This document shows positions 54,614-55,281 of a DNA stretch of 55,281 nucleotides, piece by piece. The notes under the pieces are model-generated. The model saw only the letters and a program-made list of their open reading frames with translations. It was not told the DNA's origin and did no database searches. Source of the DNA: Rhodoferax sp. (GTDB taxonomy: Bacteria > Pseudomonadota > Gammaproteobacteria > Burkholderiales > Burkholderiaceae_C); the NCBI GenBank assembly GCA_030682475.1, contig JAUXOA010000031.1, positions 1 to 55,281 of the forward strand. Reading direction: 5' to 3'. The translations under genes and the position numbers were made by a program. Position 1 is the first letter of the stretch; each line of letters opens with the position of its first letter.

Positions 54614-55281
54614 AGTGATGCGCAGGCGCGGCCACAGGACGATCACCGCCAGGCCACACAGCACCAGCGCGCCTGCGCTGAGCTTCCACGCCGGTAGCGG
54701 CTCCCCCAGGGACAGGGCGGATGCCGCCATGCCGAAGACCGGCACCAGCAATGCCATGGGGGTGACCGTGGCGGCAGGATGGCGCGCCAGCAGCCAGTTC
54801 CACACGCCGTAGCCAAACAGTGTGTTGCCCAGCGCCTGCCACAGCACGCTGGCCCACACGCCCACGCTGGCGTGCAGCACGCTCTGGACCATGGTTTGCG
54901 GGCCTTCCAGCCACATTGAGAGGACAAATAAGGGCGGCACCGCGAACAGACTGGTCCAGACCATGAAACCCAGCATGTCCACGCGCCCCACGGTCTTCAC
55001 CACCATGTTGGCGCAGGCCCAGAAAAACGCAGCCGCAATCACCAGGGCCAGACCTTTGAGCGTGAGGCTGGCGTCCAGGTGCGAGGCGATGACCGCCAGG
55101 CCCGCCACGGCCAGCACCAGTCCGGCCAACTGGAAACCCCGCACGCGCTCGCCCAGCGTGAGCAGCGACAGGCCGATGGTGAAGAACACCTGGATCTGGA
55201 TCACCAATGACGCCAGACCCGGCGAGATGTCTGAGCGCATGGCCAGGAACAGCAAGGCAAACTGCCCCACGCCCAACAACA
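54611..55281 (-). CDS. EamA/DMT-family transporter (partial, N-terminus outside window)
   Basis: About 222 residues, at least seven membrane helices, with the second EamA repeat complete (LALVIAAAFFWACANMVVKT to LVLCGLAVIVLWPRL) and the end of the first (ASLVIQIQVFFTIGLSLLTL). A drug/metabolite exporter of the O-acetylserine/cysteine (YdeD) type is possible; substrate not readable. The frame continues past the right edge, so the true start is not in the window. Its stop codon is part of a repeat element. Confidence 0.9.
   Translation of the reverse strand, partial: LLGVGQFALLFLAMRSDISPGLASLVIQIQVFFTIGLSLLTLGERVRGFQLAGLVLAVAGLAVIASHLDASLTLKGLALVIAAAFFWACANMVVKTVGRVDMLGFMVWTSLFAVPPLFVLSMWLEGPQTMVQSVLHASVGVWASVLWQALGNTLFGYGVWNWLLARHPAATVTPMALLVPVFGMAASALSLGEPLPAWKLSAGALVLCGLAVIVLWPRLRIT

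Overview
The window reads as the chromosome of a motile Burkholderiales betaproteobacterium, most likely Comamonadaceae close to Rhodoferax/Polaromonas. This is inference from FlhDC-type flagellar control, the ribF-ileS-lspA order, protein styles and base composition; no search was possible. About two thirds of the window is one flagellar/chemotaxis block, nearly all on the minus strand.

Reading the minus strand from 39.7 kb down: an HTH-REC response regulator and a MASE3 hybrid histidine kinase; the flhDC master regulator with a good sigma70-type promoter; motAB, a CheY-like gene, cheA, cheR, cheD, cheB, cheY, cheZ; then flhB, flhA, flhF, flhG, fliA. After a 355-bp gap (FliA-type promoter, decayed chemoreceptor fragment, palindrome) come a GGDEF/EAL protein and a YcgR-like PilZ protein. 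flgA-flgM-flgN run on the plus strand, divergent from flgBCDEFGHIJ. Below flgJ are a 98-residue unknown ORF, cheW, a 35-residue coupled ORF, a 711-aa chemoreceptor, an outer-membrane-type protein and two more chemoreceptors; the last runs off the left edge. FlhDC is expected to start the cascade, FlhF/FlhG/FlhAB to place and export the structure, and FliA to drive late genes. Three excellent FliA-type promoters (TAAAGTTT-N11-GCCGnTAn) are visible: before flgM, before cheW and the receptors, and before the c-di-GMP gene.

From 39.9 kb rightwards is housekeeping: an SDR homologue and a quinone oxidoreductase (plus); ribF-ileS-lspA (minus); an HNH protein, prfB with its programmed +1 frameshift, pepN and a PPi-type phosphofructokinase (plus). 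A small decayed integrative element follows: the 5' half of a tRNA-Thr(CGU) gene, a truncated integrase-like gene, and a complete, different tRNA-Thr(CGU) with terminator. msrA and a partial EamA transporter close the window.

The least ordinary signals are this split/replacement tRNA-Thr locus; a dispersed repeat family built from GGACAGAGCT and CTGCGGTCTGTCCC units; a palindrome inserted in frame in ileS; recombination scars among the receptor genes (an outer-membrane gene carrying a receptor-type 5' end, a receptor fragment upstream of the GGDEF/EAL gene, 52-bp perfect direct repeats around cheW plus a receptor); a very long FlhF; and a FlhG without the Walker A lysines. No CRISPR array, complete insertion sequence or obvious defence system was found.
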